A stretch of 64,000 bases of DNA from Oryza sativa Japonica Group (lineage: Eukaryota; Streptophyta; Magnoliopsida; Poales; Poaceae). Under the pieces are notes generated by a model. It was given only the letters and a program-made list of their open reading frames with translations, was not told the origin of the DNA and did not search any database. Positions within the stretch are counted from its first letter, which is position 1; each line of letters starts with the position of its first letter. The position numbers and the translations under genes were made by a program. The stretch covers positions 25,883,501 through 25,947,500 of the forward strand of contig NC_089038.1 of assembly GCF_034140825.1 (NCBI RefSeq). The letters run 5' to 3'. This document shows positions 24,699 through 36,558 of this stretch, one piece after another.

Positions 24699-25005
24699 TG
24701 CCGGCCTCTTCAGTCCAGCTACCTCTCTTCTTCAGTTCTTCTTTCACCAGCAGATCGAAGAAAATGAGCTTAATTGATGCGTATCTGTCTCTCTCCCCTC
24801 TGCCTGTTTTCTGGGAGATTTTTGTGCAGCTGGTAGGACACAGGCAGAGAGAGAGAGGCCGGGGGCCAAATTAAAGGCGAGCTAGATTAAGATAGCAGCT
24901 ATAGCTATCTATGGCCGCGAAGCAAACAAACCTTTCTTTCCTCTTATGCTGTCCCCCAACGAGCTAGTGAGGCCATGGCGATGTAAGCGAGTGAGCCGCT
25001 GCCGC

Positions 25006-25013
25006 GTATATAT
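25006..25013 (-). promoter_or_regulatory. Possible TATA box of the MYB gene
   Basis: The minus strand reads GATATATACGC about 310 bp upstream of the ATG at 24698, implying a leader of about 280 nt. This is weak, because other AT-rich sites occur nearby. Confidence 0.3.
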
Positions 25014-26514
25014 CGGGCACAGCGCCCCAGCTCCTTTCAAAGGACAAAGGCCACGTCGCTGTCCGGAGGAATTCCAGCTCCACTATCTCGTGGCTCCGTG
25101 CATTTACGGAAATGCCCACGGTAAATTTTTTCTTTACGTTTACTCTCTGAAAATTACACAAAATGGAAGATTTATTTGGACAGAGATTTCAAATGGCAAA
25201 AACTGCATTATTACTTTCTTTCCACCTTATATATTGGAGTAGAGAAATTTTATAATTCTTGTGAAAGTATGGAACCAAGATTTTATACTAAAAATTTTAG
25301 TACTTTGAGGTACCTAGTACTAAAAGATATTAAATTTTACACTAGAAAATATGGTACTTCCCGGTACCTTTTCAAGGATAGTAAAATTACCTATTGGAGT
25401 AAACACAATATCCACCCATCTACAAATATATATAAGTACCATATAGTTTCACTTATTTTTATAGCTCAAATAATTACAAAGGTTTTATTTTGAGAACACA
25501 AATAATTACAAAGGTTCGACGTGGACATACATGCCTGCTACAAGTGGTACCAAGTTCATAGTCATCTCGATCGTACCATCAGTAGAAAAATGCGATGGCA
25601 ACTGCACACTCGCAGCGATCATTCGCTTTCCGACGCACAAACGAACTAAAATAATCCTAGTTTGATGACCATTTATCTCTGGAAGTGCAAAAATCCTTGC
25701 CTTCATTCTCAGCACCTGGTCGCTTCGAAATGTTCTGATCGAGCTGGAACGCGGTTAACAAATGGTAGATACGCCACCTCACTTTGGTACAAAGTTATAA
25801 GTGGAAATTAAAATATATTTCGATCCGTCTAGTCACTAATGATCGTCTATCTTTTCTATCGCAATCCAGTAAAAGACACAAAACAATTCACACGGGGATA
25901 GCTTTGTCCAGGTGCATGTACCATGATCTCCATACACAATATAATTAATTTAGCTGGCTTAATCGTGAATTAAGCGTAGTTTAACTGGATAGATTACTTA
26001 TGGTATACCAGTCTATGTAGATTTAAATTTTAGATTTAACACAGGAGCTCACATTTACGATTAATTATTCTGCGATATACCGGTAGATAATAAGATGTCT
26101 TTCGGAGATGCTCATAAAAATATATGTGCGTGTGATACTTACGTTTGTACCGTCTTTCTAAAAAAATAGCTAGCTTAATCAGCTCGCTGATCGCCTGGTA
26201 CGATACGTGCATTACACGCGCGCGCGCGCATGCGCGCACAACTGGTTCATCTCCATCGATCGATTGGCCGTCGTGTTCGGGTGATCAAGTACGTACGAGT
26301 ACGACTCAATCGGTCACGGTCAGCATGGGCCAAAGCGTGGTAGCTGCGCATGCGGCCTAACTCGTTACGCGCGCGCGTACGGTTGCCATGTTGCAGGGGA
26401 GCGAGACATGCATGAGTCACAGGACTCGAATCAAAAGCACGCACCGTATCTGGCGCGTGGCCACCGCGGCCGTGCCAGATGGCCTCACCCGGTCATGCAT
26501 GCTGTGACCTGTGA

Positions 26515-26516
<2 letters not shown>

Positions 26517-26550
<34 letters not shown>
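26517..26550 (+). repeat. (TA)n microsatellite
   Basis: About 16 uninterrupted TA units follow GACATA. Confidence 0.9.
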
Positions 26551-26553
<3 letters not shown>

Positions 26554-26626
26554 TACAACGAGAATGCTAGCTGGATACTGCTAAAGAGAGACAACCTTCT
26601 TTAAAAAAAAAGCTACTACTGCTCTC

Positions 26627-27315
26627 AATATCTATGTATTTTTTTTCTTCTTAGAGAAGTTTCTCTTAAATTACTTATCAGATTTATAATCCGATTACGT
26701 CGTTGTGTTCGTTGCAATTAAATCTTTACAACAAGATCTCACATTATTATATTTTGATGAAAAATCACAAATTACTTTTATGATATGTCTAAATTACTTT
26801 TAGATTTCACTAAGTTATTTCTTAAACTATAAAAGTAAATTCAGTAAGTCTAAAAGTAATTTATATATATTATAGAAGTAACTTATAACAAAACGAATGT
26901 AACTTTAGCATGCTATTTGAAGTAAATCTGTTGTAGAAATAAAAACATGACTCTATCTAGAAATTAAATTAATCAGCATAAATTATGGAATTAACTAAAA
27001 AGTCATATTTTATCCCTACAGCGAATTTACTTCTAATGTCGTGACAAAGTTACTTCCGTTTTGTGTTAAGTTACTTTTATAATATATGTAACTTACTTTT
27101 AGACTTTATTGAATTTACTTTTATATGTCTAATAAGTAATTTAGTCAAATCTAAAAGTAACTTATGTATATGATAAAAGTAATTTACAAATATAAATATT
27201 TTTTCATTGTACCATAATCATGTAAGATCTTGTTGTGAAGATTTAATTGTAATGAACACAATGGTGTAATCGGATTGTAGATCGAATAAGTAATTTGAGA
27301 GAAAACTTTATTTGA
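26627..27315. mobile_element. Foldback DNA element, copy B
   Basis: The left part (AGAGAAGTTTCTCTTAAATT, TTATAATCCGATTACG, ACAAGATCTCACATT) is mirrored at 27215-27310 as the complement. The whole is a diverged relative of the element at 20785-21721, in the same orientation. The interior is full of AAAGTAATTTA-type phrases. A short direct repeat (AAAGACACCCACGTG) lies just beyond at 27324 and 27357. Non-autonomous; limits are approximate. Confidence 0.65.
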
Positions 27316-27935
27316 ATAGGAAAAAGACACCCACGTGAACTTTATTTGAAAGGGAAAAGACACCCACGTGGATGGACAACATGACGACGTGCACAGTTAG
27401 ATAGCTCTGAGATGCGTCGTGTTATAGAGCTAGATCGAGAGCGCTCTCGAAATAAATTTTGCGTATATATACGCAGTTCCGTTTTTCAGAACAACCGAAA
27501 GGGAAAGTAGAAGGTGCGTGCCTTGCAGTTGACACGTACGTACGTGTGCGTGCGTTGTACGTGCGGAGAGGTTGTGGCTCGAGGTGTGGATCAGCCCGGC
27601 AGCATGGGAGCAAGCATGCACTAGATACGATTCCTTTTTTTTTTTGGAACGGATTCCTTAATAATTTGGGGTGGGGGGTACGTTTAATTATGTTTGATCC
27701 CATATAGAATCTATACGGGCACTGTCCTCTGGATTACACAGGAGTACTCCAGCGCGATTGCGGCTACCGTAGTTAATTAATTAACGGAGTGATTAATTAG
27801 GTTATTACCGGAGGGCACATTTGGAACGAATCAAGATAAAGTGACGCCCTTACCCCTTCGAGAGACCTCGCCTTCTCGTCGTGACATCCACTAGAGACCA
27901 ACAGCGAAGACTAATTATATACTAGTATAAGTTTA

Positions 27936-28253
27936 TTATGCTTTGGCTAGATCATTAGAGACCTCCTGATCCGGGATTAAGTATTGGTAACTTGGTAAGG
28001 TCCCCCCGCTCTCCCCCGCCACGTACCCCCCCTCTCGCGTAGAGCCGTAGCGGCTGATGGCTGATGCTGCCTCCTTGGCGCAAACCCAATTAACTAATCG
28101 ACGGGAGAGCCCCGATTTAGCATCACCTCCCGCATCAGCACGACGCTGAGAGCCCCATTTAACAAATGCGTTGCCGCCACTACGACCGGTGGATGCTTTA
28201 CTAGCTGCCGCATGCCAACCGTGTGCTCTCGCGGTAGCTCTTGGCCTTGGCAT
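27936..28253 (-). other. Open 105-codon segment, possibly organelle-derived
   Basis: An uninterrupted minus-strand frame contains GRSGGNAFVKWGSQRRADAG and LVNWVCAKEAASAISRYGS. The composition differs from the AT-rich flanks and from rice GC-rich exons. The style resembles plant mitochondrial intergenic or orf sequence, so a nuclear mitochondrial insert is possible. I do not recognise a protein family, and no splice signals or promoter are evident. Confidence 0.3.
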
Positions 28254-28602
28254 TGGCTAGCCGCTAGCGCGCGTGGCGTGGTGGGTGCGCGCGCGCGCGC
28301 ATGCAGCGGCGCTTAGCTGTTGCGCTGCGCCGATATGATGGGAGCCGAGCCGGCCAATCGCGCCGCGCCACCGCTCTCTCTCTCTCGCTCGGCCGATCCG
28401 GGTGTGTGGCCTGTGGCGTGGTGTGGTTTGGTGGTGGCGTCGCGCGCGCGGGGGGGATTAAACAATGCGGGCGCTGCTATATCGGGCAAGCACGTACGTA
28501 CGGCGCGGGCGGGGAGGGATCAGATCAGAGCGCGCGGTAGGAGGGGGGAGCCGCAGGGCGGGGTTATTCTAAGAGAAAGTTTAATTGTAGGTAAGCTAAC
28601 TA

Positions 28603-28849
28603 CTCCCTCCGTTTTAAAATATAAATATTTTTAATCATGATTCAGTCTTCTAGATGCTATTTTAACTAACAATACCTATAAAATTAAAATATTTTAAATA
28701 AAAAGAGTTGCATATTATGATAGTTTGTTTAATGATAAATATAGTAACATCAATTTTGCATGATTAATCTTTTTTATTGTTTTGCTATTAATATTTAAAG
28801 TTAAACTTGTCACTACTTTAAAAATGTTTATATTTTGGGACGGAGGGAA
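28603..28849. mobile_element. Stowaway-type MITE
   Basis: It starts CTCCCTCCGTTTTAAAATAT and ends ATATTTTGGGACGGAGGGAA. TA flanks both sides (28601-28602, 28850-28851). Length 247 bp; AT-rich interior without coding. Confidence 0.85.
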
Positions 28850-30614
28850 TATATATTTATATTGAGAAAAAATAATTAAAAAATATTATTGGTTCTATAG
28901 AGCTACTCCTACCTCTTTACATACTTATGATATATTTTATTCGTCCAGAAAAATACTCCTACATAACTAGGTGAGTATTTGATCATCTTAATACAATTTG
29001 ATCAGCTGACTAGATTTAATTTGTTGTACTAGGATAAGCCATATCTCTACCTATTTGAGTATCTTTTTTGCGACGGTGAGTGAAAAGAGAAAAGAAGAAA
29101 AATAGAAATAAACTTATAGCTCAGTTTACTCTAATATGAAATTGTAGCTAATAATTGGCTCTACTATTTAATTTGCTCGAAGATCAAGTACATGCTATGG
29201 GTTAGCGACAAGCACATGTATGAGAGGAAAAAATGACTACAACTTTGTACTAAGATGTGAACTTCAAGATATTGTGTGGGTACAGAGGTGAATCAAGTAT
29301 AAATGATGCAATATATATTTATATAAAATCGTTATAAGGGTAGATTATTAAAGTGACGTAGATAATACGTTAAATTTTTAGAGGTAACAGTTCGCTATAT
29401 ATACAACAACTATTATTAAACTTGCTCGCGTCGACGTCTTTACGCGTGGGTGCCGCGACTTTGGCGCATCACTCCGGCGACAGCCGACAGGTGTCGACGC
29501 GCCCGGGGCTGGACCACCGCGCGCCTCGTTTGTTTAATCGAACAACCCGACATCGCCATCGCCATCGCGCGCAAATGGAAAGCAAAGCAAGCAGCAGCGC
29601 CAGATCGATATCCATCCAACGACGCCGCAGCAGCGGCATGCAGCTAGCTAGCTTAGCACAACGCATATAGTAATCGATCGCGATGTTAATCATTAGATAT
29701 TTGGGTTTTGCTCGCTAGGCTTGCAGTACATGTTACGGCCGCCTGCACTCTGCATCTCACTGAATCGACGACCGCTTTGCTTGCTTTAATCGGTTCGATC
29801 GATCGCTTTTACGAGCTACAGCTACCGGCTGTCTGCTTCTGCCGCTCGCTCGCTTGTCGTTCGCTGAGGGCACGCACGAAGTCCGCGTCCCATTCGAGCA
29901 CGATTAGTAAATTTCTCCCGGTGATGTGGCTCATTGCTCCAAAGGGGTTGTTTATATATGTTTAATCGCGTGCGGTGAAATGAAGCATCCGTATAAACTA
30001 CATTTGGGTCTCTGCGATGATGATCGATGCGGTAGCAATAGTATAATGCTGGTGCATTATATTGGCCCAGAAGTTTCTTTCAGCACCTGTACTTTTTCGA
30101 TCTAGAATGGTCTCAAGTCCCGATTTGTTTAATGCTGTGCAGATAAAAGGCCAGGTGTATTTTGGAGGTATGTTTATACTCCAAGCAAAGATAAGATAGC
30201 TAGCTCATGCAGATGCAGGGGGCCAAAAGTAGAAAGCAGAGATACGGCTCCGACACAAAGTGATCGAGCTGAATGCATTAGCGACATTCACGATCAGGCA
30301 AATCGGGTGCTGGGGAATACTATAATGATGCGCTAAAAGGCCTCTGAACTCTTGCATTGTGAGGTACTCTGCTGCTTTACAGCTCAAGCCAAAGGTTAAC
30401 TGCACTGGTGGCTAGCTTAGCTAGCTACCACAGGTAGTCAGTAGTCAGTACTCGCTAGGTTACTGATGATTCGATCGGTCTTGTACGCGCAGACACGTTT
30501 CATTATCTACACATAATCCTTGGATTTATGCTCGTTTACGTGCGTTGAACAACTTCTTCGCTTGGAAGTCCAGTTGCTAACTTACTGGAAATGACTAACT
30601 AATACTATAGAGTA

Positions 30615-30766
30615 CTCCCTCCGTCCCAAAAAAAACCTAATCCTGGGTTTGAACCTGGACGTCTAGGTTCAAACCCAGGATTGGTCCAGGTTCAAACCTA
30701 GGATTGGGTAGGATTGTGTCCAGGTTTAAACCTAGGATTGGGTTTTTTTTTTTGGGACGGAGGGAG
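30615..30766. mobile_element. Stowaway-type MITE with internal tandem repeats
   Basis: It starts CTCCCTCCGTCCCAAAAAAA and ends TTTTTTGGGACGGAGGGAG, with TA on both sides (30613-30614, 30767-30768). The middle consists of three or four alternating copies of CAGGTTCAAACCTAGGATTG, themselves partly palindromic. Confidence 0.88.
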
Positions 30767-30845
30767 TATGCAAAACTATTAATTATACATAGGGCTGATT
30801 GCCTGAATACTCTAGGCAGGTGGATGAAAAATATTAGGTGATGAT

Positions 30846-30987
30846 GGGCCTGTTCACTTTGATGTCATTTTCAACCTTACCAAATTTTGGTAAAATTGCC
30901 AAAAAAAGTGGCTACATTTAGTTTGCTGCCAAATTTTAGTAACTATATAAGAAATCTTGCCAAAATTTTGGCATAGTGAACAGGCCC
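30846..30987. mobile_element. Short MITE with 12-bp terminal inverted repeats, family unassigned
   Basis: It starts GGGCCTGTTCACTTTGATG and ends ATAGTGAACAGGCCC; the terminal 12 bp are exact complements. CCAAATTTTGG and CCAAAATTTTGG are internal palindromes. GATG/CGATG flanks may be a target duplication. Confidence 0.7.
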
Positions 30988-31009
30988 GATGTTATCTGTA
31001 AAATCAAAG

Positions 31010-32180
31010 TGTGTTTGATTGTTAGTCTGCGATGAACAATTGGCATATAAGATTATTAGTTTTGATATTTAGAGATTATTGGCGAAGTGGTTTTGGAGAT
31101 AATTGAATTACATGTGATGGACATGATTGAAGTGTCTAGCAATTACGGTCAAACCGGCTAGGCCGGTCAGACCAGAGCTATGTGAGCGGTCAGATCGGCT
31201 GACGTTGTGTCGGTTTCGGTTTAGCGGTTGATTCTTTGGATATCCGTAGATAATTCATGTTTATGACTTATAGATGGATACTATGCGTATGTAATACTGT
31301 TGTTTGCTAACAATAAGTCAAGTTGGTGAGAACTTGTACTTGGATATTGTTTCTTGGTTGATGCATGTGTAGGTGATTCTTAATGCTTCAGGAGATTGTT
31401 GCCGGTGATGGATCAGGAGTCAACTTGGGAGAAGATGACGTCTGGATGATCAGGATATCATGCGTGATGTTTAGGCTAAAAATCAATGAACGTGGTTGTT
31501 GGAGATTCCATATGGCATACGATAGAGATATTGTGTGCGTATGGGATGCAGAGTCAAATTTGGAGGGTGTCGAAATTTGGTACAATTGGAGTTTGTAAAG
31601 TTTCTTTCTTGAACGGGAAGGTTTTCTAGGGGATTAGGACTTCTTGTACAAGGTTGATTCATTGCTTTAGGTTGCCTACCTCGGTATAAATAGAAAGGGA
31701 GAATGTGGCCTCCTGGTATCGATTTTTGATAGAGTCAAGTTTAGAGAAAAGTTAGGGTATCGAGTTTAGTCGAGATTTTCGTGAGGAGCGTTGTTTTTTT
31801 TACTTTACTAACACAGAGAGAAGTAGTAAAGTTTCAATATACTTTAAGAGATCTTCAATTTGTGTTAGCTCGGGTGCGGCGATCTAACCAGCAGGATACC
31901 CGTAGTAAGACCGGCGACATCGCACCGGTCAAACTGGCGGGAGCACGACGGTCAGACCGGCGATTGGTTCAGGCGACAACGATGATCACAAGGCGGTTAC
32001 ACCGGACGATCTACACTATTCAGACTGGCGGCACAGGCGCAGCCAGACCAACGGATCAACTCCGGTCATACCGATCTACATCGGATTCGAGGGTAACTTT
32101 TAATTCCGCTAAAATTTTTAGTTTTTGGGTACTCCAACCATTCAACCCCTCTGGTTGGTTTAGTACTAATCGACTAGTGT
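31010..32180 (+). mobile_element. Possible solo LTR of a retroelement (fossil)
   Basis: About 1.2 kb with repeated GGTCAGACCGG-type phrases, a TATAAATAG box at about 31685, and a downstream segment rich in ACCGG phrases. This pattern resembles LTRs of rice LTR retroelements. No internal gag or pol region follows on either side, so it would be a solo LTR. The ends are uncertain and the family is not assigned. Confidence 0.35.
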
Positions 32181-33041
32181 AGTCGATTCTTTAGAAAGTC
32201 CATATGTGAAAACTTTTTTATTCTTTCAAAATGTTTAAACTTCGAAAATTTAAAGGAGATGGAGATCAGAAAGAAAATATTTTGTTTCACTGAAGTTTAT
32301 ATTCAAAGGTATATATGGACATCGGGTAGAAACATTCATATACGACTTTACCATTGCCATGCTTCCCTACCCCCTTTTTTTGGGAATAGACGAATAGTAC
32401 TATAAAGAAAGTACAGGTATATGTTCTTAAGGACGACTTAAAATACGTACGCTATAATTGACTAATCGTATAAGAAACTGTTGACACTATACGCGTGCCT
32501 TGATGGGAATCTAGGCCTTCGGTGAACAACTAATAGGTGCACACAAACACAACACAACTCGATAGAGTTGACATTCTAATCCTAATGAGCACCATGTTCT
32601 TTGTTGGGCTAGATATGCATGATGCATCGTCGTGCATTGCAAACAGGAGTGAAATTCCGGCTAATTAAACTACATCGCGAGAAAATAGAAAACAAATTGG
32701 TGGCATCGGTTCCATTTTGTACGCTGCAGCGTGATCCCTCCACGAGTACCTTCGCAACCTTAGCGTAAAGCGTTGCCGGAATCTTTGGTGACGCCGGCCG
32801 CTCGAGAGAGATCCAAAACTGTGTGCTGCTAGTTAAGCTTACGCACGCACGCTCGCATCTCCACTGTTCTCATCAGTCATCAGCGACAGGGAGGACAAAT
32901 GTGCCCACAAAAGCCACTCGAAGTACTTATAACCTACGGTCTTTCTGGTTCCTAAGAAATGTTCATACTATCTTTTTTCGAAGCAGACATATGCGCTTGT
33001 ATATATAAACACACATTTATCCCTATAAACACACGTATATA

Positions 33042-33242
33042 CACCTCATTCTTATGAAAACCTTTGTAAACTGAATTGATAAATCATATATGTATAAACT
33101 CATGAAGTTACCAACATATGTCTCGTAGTTAACCTATAAGATTTATCAATTCATTTTACAAAGGTTTTCATAAGAATGAGGTGTATATGTGCTTATATAT
33201 ATAAACTCATGAAGTTACCAACATATGTCTCATAGTTAACGG
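33042..33242. repeat. Large inverted repeat (43-44-bp arms) with interleaved direct repeats
   Basis: The left arm (33042-33084) starts CACCTCATTCTTATGAAAAC. The right arm (33140-33183) is its complement, ending GTTTTCATAAGAATGAGGTG, with about one mismatch and a 55-bp loop. A 45-bp stretch around AACTCATGAAGTTACCAACA occurs both inside the loop (33089-33133) and just beyond the right arm (33197-33241) in direct orientation. Confidence 0.85.
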
Positions 33243-34351
33243 ATAAATCATTTGCACTGAAAGAATAATTACCCGTAAATATGAACACATTGGTTAAGTT
33301 TAGGATTTGAATTTGGGAGAGCAGGTTCCGCCAGGCGAAAAATAGAGCAACCCATTGTTTCTGAAATACTTTTTGTTCTTTCGTCGTGGATTGTTTCTAG
33401 CTTTCTGCAAGTGAAGGAATAAGTCCACTTGCCATCTCTCAACTTTGCGTCGAGTTTGTTTGATATCTATTATCTTGAATACTAGAAATCTTCACCCTAA
33501 ACTATATAAACCGTGCAATTCTGGTCCCATAACAGTATGGATGTCTAGTCAGCAAAAATAAAATAAAAAACATATGCAGACCGGCTGCCTCCCCCTCCCT
33601 CCCAGGCTTGCTGGCCGCCTCTCCCCCCTCTCCCACCTCTGCCTCCCCTAGAGGCCGTGCGAGCTCGAGCTCGAACACGTTCGTTGGCTGTCCTTCTCGC
33701 CACCAACACCCGAGCGTTGTGTGTGGTTGGGAAGAAAAGAGAAGAAAGAAGAGGGCACGGACATGCGAGGCCCACATATTTTTCTTCTCGCCTACATGTG
33801 AGTCCCGCATTTCTTTTCCTTTTGTTGACTAGGATGTCATGTTAGTGAAACCAAGCATCCGTACTACTACGGAACCAAATTACACGGTTTTGTATAGTTT
33901 AGGGCCGAAGGTTTCTGGTATTTGAACATATGGGATGTCAAACAAACTCAATGCAAAGTTGAGGGACTTATTTCCACAAGAGAATGTCCATGTAGTTTCA
34001 GAGCCCAGGTGGACCAGATTCTGGCAGAAATGGTCAGCCTGGACCAAATACAAGGCCCAGCAAGTGAACCCATCAGCCGAATGCTGATTCCCGGCCCATC
34101 TACGGGGTAATGGGCTGCCAAACAAAGGCCTTGGGGAGAGTTTGACCCGTGCGCTTTCCTCCCGGCTGGCTCGCACGGCCACCCCGAAAACACGCCACGC
34201 GAAACGACGAGCGCGCCCCACCTCTGTCTCGCCGTCGCGCGCCACGCCCGGAGCGGCCATTGCTATTCCCTATCGCTTCCGCGCCTATTGATGGCGTGAC
34301 GAGTGAGCGACACGGGCTACGTACGTGACCGATCGATCAAACGAATCATCC

Positions 34352-35704
34352 ATGGCCGCCTCCGTCTCCCTCGCCGTAGCCGCCACCGCCGTCGTCGCGC
34401 TGCTGCTCGCGCTGCCCGTAGCGCTCGCCGAGATCAAGACGACGCCGATCGTCGCCGACTCGCGGCCGGTCATCCTGTTCGAGGAGTTCGGGTTCAAGCC
34501 TGGCGGCGTGTCGGCCGTGTCCGTCCGCGGGGTGTCATGGCGGGTGGCCGAGGGGTCGAAGCTCCAGGCCGCCGACCCTGGCCTAATGGGGTTCATCCTC
34601 ATCTCAAACTCCCTCTTCTTTCAGATCAACAACGAGTCCGACTACGCCGAGGCCACCGGCGGCGCCTTCTGCCCGCTCACCAGCAAGTACGTGCTGCCGC
34701 TGTTCCGGCTCAAGGACATCGCCCCCGACGGCAACGGCAAGGGCTCCGTCACCATCGACGACGACGACCAGTACACGGTGCTGTTCAGCAGCTGCCAGGA
34801 CGGCGTCGAGGTGACCATGGAGGTGCGCACCGAGATGTACAACGTGCGGCCCGGCGGCGGCCGCGGCGTCAGGGAGTACCTCCCCGTCGGGCTCCTCCCG
34901 CTGCCGGGCATCTTCGCGGCGGCGTCGGCGGTGTACTTCGTGTTCCTGGGCGCGTGGGCGTGGGCGTGCGCCAGGCACCGCGCGACGGCGGGGCAGATCC
35001 ACGCGGTGATGGGGGCGCTGCTGCTGTTCAAGGCGCTGAAGCTGGCGTGCGCGGCGGAGGACGCGTGGTACGTGGAGCGCACGGGGACGCCGCACGGGTG
35101 GGACGTGGCGTTCTACGTGTTCGGCTTCTTCAAGGGCGTCCTGCTCTTCACCGTCATCGTGCTCATCGGCACCGGCTGGTCCTTCCTGAAGCCGTACCTC
35201 CAGGAGCGGGAGAAGAAGGTGCTGATGATCGTGATCCCGCTCCAGGTGGTGGAGAACATCGCGTCAGCGGTGATCGGGGAGACGGGGCCGGCGGGGAGGG
35301 ACTGGCTGGCGTGGAACCAGATCTTCCTCCTCGTCGACGTCATCTGCTGCTGCGCCGTCTTCTTCCCCATCATCTGGTCCATCCGCAACCTGCGCGAGGC
35401 GTCCAAGACCGACGGCAAGGCGGCCAGGAACCTCAAGAAGCTCACCCTCTTCAAGCAGTTCTACCTCGTCGTCGTCGGCTACCTCTACTTCACGCGGATC
35501 GCCGTCTCGGCCTTCGCCGCCGTGCTCAGCTACAGGTACCAGTGGGTGGTCACCGTCGCCATGGAGGCGGCCAGCCTGGCCTTCTACATCTTCGTCTTCT
35601 ACAACTTCAAGCCGGTGGAGAACAACCCGTACCTGTACGTCGGCGAAGACGAGGAGGAGGAGGCCAGCGGGCAGCTTGAGATGGAGGGCACTTTCGAGAT
35701 ATAA
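34352..35704 (+). CDS. Lung seven-transmembrane receptor family protein (GPR107/GPR108-like)
   Basis: One 450-codon exon. The ATG at 34352 is in strong context (CCATGGCC) and directly opens a signal peptide (residues 1 to about 27, VALLLALPVALAE). The lumenal domain (about 28-165) carries a conserved FxPG-like start and cysteines in GGAFCPLTSKY and FSSCQDG. Seven hydrophobic segments follow at about 171-197, 205-228, 242-270, 282-303, 317-340, 361-388 and 395-416. The tail begins with the family signature KPVENNPYL and ends in an acidic stretch. Animal relatives act in Golgi/endosomal trafficking; plant relatives were proposed as candidate G-protein-coupled receptors, and that role is unproven. 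Intronless structure and high GC are normal for this family in grasses. Confidence 0.92.
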   Translation: MAASVSLAVAATAVVALLLALPVALAEIKTTPIVADSRPVILFEEFGFKPGGVSAVSVRGVSWRVAEGSKLQAADPGLMGFILISNSLFFQINNESDYAEATGGAFCPLTSKYVLPLFRLKDIAPDGNGKGSVTIDDDDQYTVLFSSCQDGVEVTMEVRTEMYNVRPGGGRGVREYLPVGLLPLPGIFAAASAVYFVFLGAWAWACARHRATAGQIHAVMGALLLFKALKLACAAEDAWYVERTGTPHGWDVAFYVFGFFKGVLLFTVIVLIGTGWSFLKPYLQEREKKVLMIVIPLQVVENIASAVIGETGPAGRDWLAWNQIFLLVDVICCCAVFFPIIWSIRNLREASKTDGKAARNLKKLTLFKQFYLVVVGYLYFTRIAVSAFAAVLSYRYQWVVTVAMEAASLAFYIFVFYNFKPVENNPYLYVGEDEEEEASGQLEMEGTFEI

Positions 35705-36228
35705 ATCATGGACATAATATATATGACATGGCTGCCTAACCTCTGCACATGCCTCTCCAAGTTTTGTACGTAGATGATGGTGCACTGCGTCTTTCTGCAC
35801 GCAGCTGTGTATAAATCACCATGCAAAAAAAAGGTAGCTCCTGCCTGCACAAAATGCGTTGGCACGCCCTTCAGCAATTCTGTGATTCCCCACGGGAAAA
35901 TAACGAAGTATATAGCAAACGAAATGTGAAAATTGAATTGACCCAAGAAGGTATTTTGAGGTTTAATATCTTGATGACTACCTTATTATTTGTAACTTCT
36001 TTTTTAAAACCTGAATACTGCTAGGGAGGCCCCGGCAGTGTGATTTTATTTAAATTTACAGAAACAAATTTTGCATATACATATCACAAGGCATTTGCCC
36101 AAGTTTAGTTTCTCTCTCTAAAGATTTAGGGCCGGGAAAGGAAAGAAGGATGAGGCCATTATTGTCAAGAAGTCTCCAATTTTGAACTAAAGATGTTCTG
36201 ATCTCAAAACATTTTAACAGTTTTCTTA

Positions 36229-36558
36229 GACTGTGTTTAGATCCATGGGTGAAAATTTTTGTCGTGTCACATCTGATATACGAATACACATTTGAAGTAT
36301 TAAACATAGTCTAATAACAAAAAAAATTACAGAATCCGCCTGTACATTGCGAGACGAATTTATTAAGCCTAATTAATCCGTTATTAGCAAATATTTACTG
36401 TAGCACCACATTGTCAAATCATAGGCTTAAAAGATTCATCTTGCAATTTACACGTAATCTGTGTAATTAGTTTTTTTTTATATTTAATTCTTCATGCATG
36501 TGTCCAAACATTCGATATGACAGGGTGAAAAAACTTGCTAGAGGATCTAAACAGGCAC
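36229..36558. mobile_element. Tourist-like (PIF/Harbinger) MITE
   Basis: 330 bp between two TTA trinucleotides (36226-36228, 36559-36561). The ends GTGTTTAGATCC and GGATCTAAAC are complementary. The interior has the conserved GCGAGACGAATTTATTAAGC and its partial complement. Two relatives lie at 58193-58518 and about 59251-59588. Confidence 0.8.

Larger units (their letters stand above)
24699..34351. other. 9.6-kb gene-poor divergent intergenic region
   Basis: No credible protein gene lies between the MYB gene (minus) and the lung-7TM gene (plus). The region holds a foldback element, two Stowaway elements, another MITE, a possible organelle-derived insert, a possible solo LTR, a large hairpin and microsatellites; these are listed separately. 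28260-28560 and 29420-29960 are GC-rich and could be regulatory or remnants of unannotated transcripts. Confidence 0.5.

Noticed and set aside
26214-26232. Alternating CG tract (Z-DNA-like) near 26220 and another near 28285
   Set aside because: Short and common in rice; no associated gene or regulatory context that would make it notable.
34325-34351. Upstream extension of the lung-7TM frame
   Set aside because: It would begin with GTG rather than ATG; the first ATG at 34352 has a strong context and opens the signal peptide directly.
34303-35679. 458-codon frame overlapping the lung-7TM gene in another phase
   Set aside because: Arg/Gly-rich composition artefact; the other frame has signal peptide, seven membrane segments and the family signature.
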